Assembly (NCBI GenBank): GCA_930367205.1
Contig: OV884009.1
Location: 119,115,454-119,179,453, forward strand
Direction: 5' to 3'
DNA from: Acanthosoma haemorrhoidale
Taxonomy: Eukaryota; Arthropoda; Insecta; Hemiptera; Acanthosomatidae
Length of the DNA: 64,000 bases
The position numbers and the translations under genes were made by a program. Positions 60,009-64,000 of this stretch are shown here, in pieces (position 1 is the first letter of the stretch; every line of letters begins with the position of its first letter). Below the pieces are notes generated by a model that saw only the letters and a program-made list of their open reading frames with translations, searched no databases and had not been told where the DNA came from.

Positions 60009-60919
60009 TGGTTGGTGCGTGGGTGGGGATCGGTGCTGCGGGGGTGCGGGCATGTGCCGTGGCTCTGAGCGCCAGTCAGTAGTCTCCTTTCACTGGCCAC
60101 TGTTGTACTCACCCCACAGGTACCCCCAGCATTCCTGCTTATTTACCGTTTATCTCTCTCTGTATATTTGTATTTACCTATCATATATTACTAACTGCTG
60201 GACTTCAGACTGCCCTCTCTCACGAAATGTTTACTCTTATACAGCATCAATCTACTGGATTTAGAGCATCGATGTACATAGCTCATCTTCGTACACAGCT
60301 TTCAAATATGCACATTTGTGTGCAAATAAAGACATTTTAACATATATAAGGATTTTAAGTATTTAGATTTTTCTTTATTTCTGAAAAGATCAAGTAATAG
60401 AAAAAAATACTTAAATTCCGTTTTTCATAGCTCTTTTTTTTTTTATCATGTTCAATTGTCACCATTTTATTAATTGAAAAGTAGCAATTAATTCTGAAAA
60501 CTGGATTCGATTGAAAGAAGTTAGACAAATCCAGAGTGTAAACTTTAATCAGACTCTAATCCATAGACTTTTTAATTAATTAATGGCAGTATGTAATATA
60601 GATTTCTTAAAATTGGTTAAATCATAAATAGTTCTTTCATATTAATTGCTTAGAGATAGAACAAAGAAGATGTAGCATATCTGTAAAATCAGTCAAAGCT
60701 GACCCCTAGAACTGATGTTTGAACAGCCGAATGTAGAAATAGTGAAGCTAGTTTGAAAAATCGCTGAATACTGGAGAGAATATCCACATAGACCTGGCCG
60801 CGAGATTGGGTAAGTGATGAGGCGGTCGAGGTGTCAGTTGTGGAGGCGGTGGCTACTTCCGCTCATCCGGCCTGCATCCCTCACACATCCGTCTTAGTAA
60901 TTAGTCTGTCTGCTAGCAG

Positions 60920-61174
60920 TTGCTAAGGAGCTGCACCGGAGGCCAAATAGAGCTTGATCGCTGTGGACTTGCATATCGACCCAGCAATATTTCTCCTAGC
61001 CTATCTACCCTCGGCTCCTCTAGTCTAGGGGAGTGTGTCCCAGTGAATGGGCAATCAATCAGTGCTACAGTCGACTCTCTTTCCAACAACCTCCCAAGTA
61101 TTCTCAAAGTATTTGCCGAGCCCGAAAGGGGGGAACACCGTTCCAGCGCTTGTCTGAACAATATGAAGTTTTAA
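60920..61174 (+). other. GC-rich open segment, possible exon or element piece
   Basis: About 84 codons open in + orientation (GGQIELDRCGLAYRPSNISP to EPERGEHRSSACLNNMKF) within a GC-rich island (about 60780-61160) in otherwise AT-rich DNA. A TAGCAG acceptor-like site stands at 60914-60919 and a GGGTAAGT donor-like site near 60808, so exonic use is conceivable. No similarity recognised; a transposon fragment is equally possible. Confidence 0.25.
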
Positions 61175-64000
61175 AGATTTATTCAACAGGAATCCAGATT
61201 AAGTAGTACATTCTTTGGTTAATACACAGTGTGAACCAAAACTAAGCCAACTGTAAATTTTGAGGTTACATATGCAACTACGTTCACAGCAATACAATAC
61301 AAAAGTACTGTGAGTTTAATCAATCCATGTACTATAAACTGGTGTCCATCACAGTTTACACAGCTTAAAAGACTACCATTCACCCTCCGACAAATATTTT
61401 TGCACAATTATCTCTGATGTAATTTTTCAAATAGGGCTCTTGATGGCTCTCGCTGTAATATAACTAAAACACCAATGATTACCAATTACAATGAATATCA
61501 TTGTGTTATTAGTATAACTCTAACACGAACCTGTTCCCTCTAGTTATGGTCCTATAGTAGGTATAGGAGAAATATGAGAAAAGAAGAGAAGGTGAATAAG
61601 TCAGTCAATTACTTATCGCTTTAACTTTTAATATAAATGACAGTTCAGACACCAATTTAAAGGAAATTCTAAAATATATAAGAAAATAATGCATTTATAA
61701 GAATTAAACATTGATTGTTTTTGAAATTGCAAATGATTCCCAGAAAATTATGGTTATAACATAAAACTGTGTATTTTCGGTTAACTACTGAGTATACCTT
61801 TAACAATCTTAAGAAACTGGCGCAGAGTACTCAGACCAACTCAGGATATTATTGGTTCACGTGCTGTTTTAAATTCTAAAATCACCTTGGTTCCGTTTAT
61901 AATCTGTATATCTTAAAAAAAAACCATTGCTCATATATTATTTGGAACAAAAATGTGATACAATAATAACCATATCATACAATAAAATAATTATGGAATA
62001 AATAAAAAACTATTTTGTTTTACTGTTTAATATGGTGGACTTTGTTCAAAGTTGAAAAAATAGATGCTACCCTAAGTGTGTTCGTACGACCAACATTAAT
62101 GAGGTCATAACATTTTTCATGAAGTACTAAAAATATGGAAATCAAAAAATTAATTGCATTCAATTTACTTCGACAAGCTGTTCCGTGCCTCTTCCTTCTA
62201 CTATTTTCCGCTTAAATTGTGGAGTTTCTCATTTTAAGGACTGAAAAATATGGAGAAATATTGTGGAATTCTAAGAATGAAGTTTTCGTTAAAGCTCTGA
62301 AACATTTCAATTTCTGAAATCATAATAACCGTACATCAATAGGACGTACATATTTATAAATGGCTATACAATGATTACAATTTTTTTTTGTACATGGAAC
62401 CTTAAAATAAACAAATAATACCCGTTTTCATCCGTTTGAATGAAAGCCCTATGATGCACTCATAATTTTGACTAATCTCCTCGAATGACATTTTTACTTA
62501 AGCAATCTCATTTAGAGTTACAAAAATCCTGTGTTTACTGTTAGTTATAAATTTAATTCCGAAATCATAATGATAATTTCACAAAAGCACAGTGATACAT
62601 AATAAATACAGATAAGAAGAACATATAATATGTTACCTCGACCAGTTTAAGACCATTTTATACATGCTATTTAATTACAACATAGTTTGAATCTCTTGTC
62701 TAGGACTAACCATTCTCGAAATAACAATCATCCAAATCGATATTAAGGTTTCTTTCTTCTTACATTTATCCGCACGAATGTTTCAACATAATGGAATCAA
62801 TTAAAACAAATGCCTTTCGATAATGCCTAAGGTCACAATAGGCTTTTATTGTTCATGTTCAAGTTAAAGTAAAACAGCAATTTTGTAGAATTTCATTTCT
62901 ATCATTCATTCATTAGCACCCTCCAAACTCATTCAAATCGAAAAGACGCCTTTTCTGTAAATTTTTAAATATATCTTACTTGGGGATAAACATTCAATCT
63001 ATTTGAAAGTTTGATTGATGATCGGGATTAAGTGAGTCTTGCAAGAAAACACTAAATCCTTTAAGGTAGTTAACGGTAAACGATTAAGGGCAAACTAAGC
63101 AAATATATTTTTTCAAGGCCTGTTGATCCCGTTATAAAGAAATACGGTATTTCTAAAGCAATCCAGTCCTTAAAAAGTACCTTTTCATTGAACACAGTTT
63201 AAGAACATTTCAATAAAATTAAATATACAGGAGTAATTTCTAAGCATTGTATCAAAGTAAGTGAATAGCTCAAATTAAAGTGGCTAAGCCCAACCTGTTA
63301 TGTTGCCTGGGTTAAAGTGTAGTTTGATACGGAAAAGCACTAGAAGCTTAGTGACCACTAACAAACGCAAAAATGTGGTAGTCAATGTTTCACCTTAATA
63401 ATAATATAAATGAATAATAATAAGTTTTAATAACGCTAAAATGTAAAACTGGAAAAATTTTAATTATCAGACATTAGATAATACGCCAGTAGAAGTGTTG
63501 CGACTGTGATTCGCCAAGTTTAATGGGCCGTGTATTGCCTGTGCGCAACTTAAAATAAAGCTACTAGACATTGCAAATCACAACAGATATCTTTTGTTAA
63601 ATTCAATAGAAATTTGTTAAATGTGGCATATTTTAAAGATAATTTTGTAAATTGGACTGAACTGTAACTATCGCAGTTCCATCGCTATCTTCTTCTTCTT
63701 CTCCGAATTGTGTTTTAGTAATTACTTATGTCCCTAACCGGTTTACATCTACTTGCTTCTCTCATTTGTCTACCAATTCATCTACAATACTCTCTGAAAT
63801 GACCGGAAGTCTAAAAAGTTTGGACGCTTAGGAGAAAGTGAAATATAAATGGAAGGTAAAGGGGTGAATGTTTGTAAGAAGGATACAAATCTGCGGTCAC
63901 ATTCTGAAATAAGTAAAGGAAATTTTATTTAATATTCAATTAATCAACTAAAATTTAATTAGACTTAAAAATTTTACAACTGTATTGCTAATTTACATAT
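61175..64000. other. AT-rich terminal region, nothing recognised
   Basis: 2.8 kb of AT-rich DNA with stops in all frames, no transposase or RT motifs, no clear repeats and no tRNA-like segment. A short CTTCTT run near 63692 is the only simple sequence worth naming. Confidence 0.5.

Noticed and set aside
1..64000. CRISPR array, bacterial operon or other prokaryotic system
   Set aside because: Spliced genes with eukaryotic families, long introns and animal transposons. No regularly spaced short repeats and no operon-like ORFs.

Overview
The window looks like a piece of an AT-rich insect nuclear genome. It has intron-containing genes with GT-AG splice sites, introns of up to 6.5 kb, and a dense load of animal transposable elements: mariner, Tc1, Jockey- and R1-like non-LTR elements, and Ty3/gypsy errantivirus-type LTR elements. 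The errantivirus with an env region points to insects. A hemipteran is my guess only; nothing here proves the order.

Two host genes can be assembled exon by exon, both on the + strand. (1) 1952-15335, seven exons, 398 residues: a mitochondrial class-I peptide chain release factor of the MTRF1L/mtRF1a type. It has a presequence-like N-terminus, the RF1-type PAT codon-recognition tripeptide and the catalytic GGQ. (2) 20303-40453, seven exons, about 465 residues: a coiled-coil protein of the CCDC63/CCDC114 (ODAD1) outer-dynein-arm docking family. In an insect this would be expected to act in sperm flagella or sensory cilia. Its fifth intron appears to use a GC-AG boundary, and its exons 4 and 5 are much more GC-rich than the others.

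Nearly everything else recognisable is mobile DNA. 1-1900: an RT relic, then the 5' flank of gene 1. Introns of gene 1: an R1-like relic, a Tc1 relic cut by a 1.18-kb mariner, a 5S-rRNA-derived SINE-like element and another RT relic. 15.3-20.2 kb: Tc1 and Jockey-like relics. Introns of gene 2: an R1-like relic; a three-layer nest in which a 4.76-kb errantivirus-type element (25376-30132) lies inside a mariner relic and itself carries a 307-bp Jockey tail; a separate errantivirus-type pol relic (33.48-35.64 kb); a 192-bp-period tandem repeat; and a Jockey tail. 40.5-64 kb is gene-poor. It holds a degenerate Jockey copy (45.9-48.3 kb), gag, Tc1 and mariner relics, a 95-bp palindromic MITE, an inverted pair of LTR-like segments (53.5-54.7 and 58.9-59.9 kb) and, between them, the best-preserved mobile element: a 5'-truncated Jockey copy (55907-58448) with an identical 12-bp target duplication and one nonsense codon. 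61.2-64 kb shows nothing I can name.

The most unusual object is the 25376-30132 element. It has two LTRs, a Lys-like primer binding site, a polypurine tract, a gag, an unrecognised charged ORF and an env-like region, but no reverse transcriptase or integrase.
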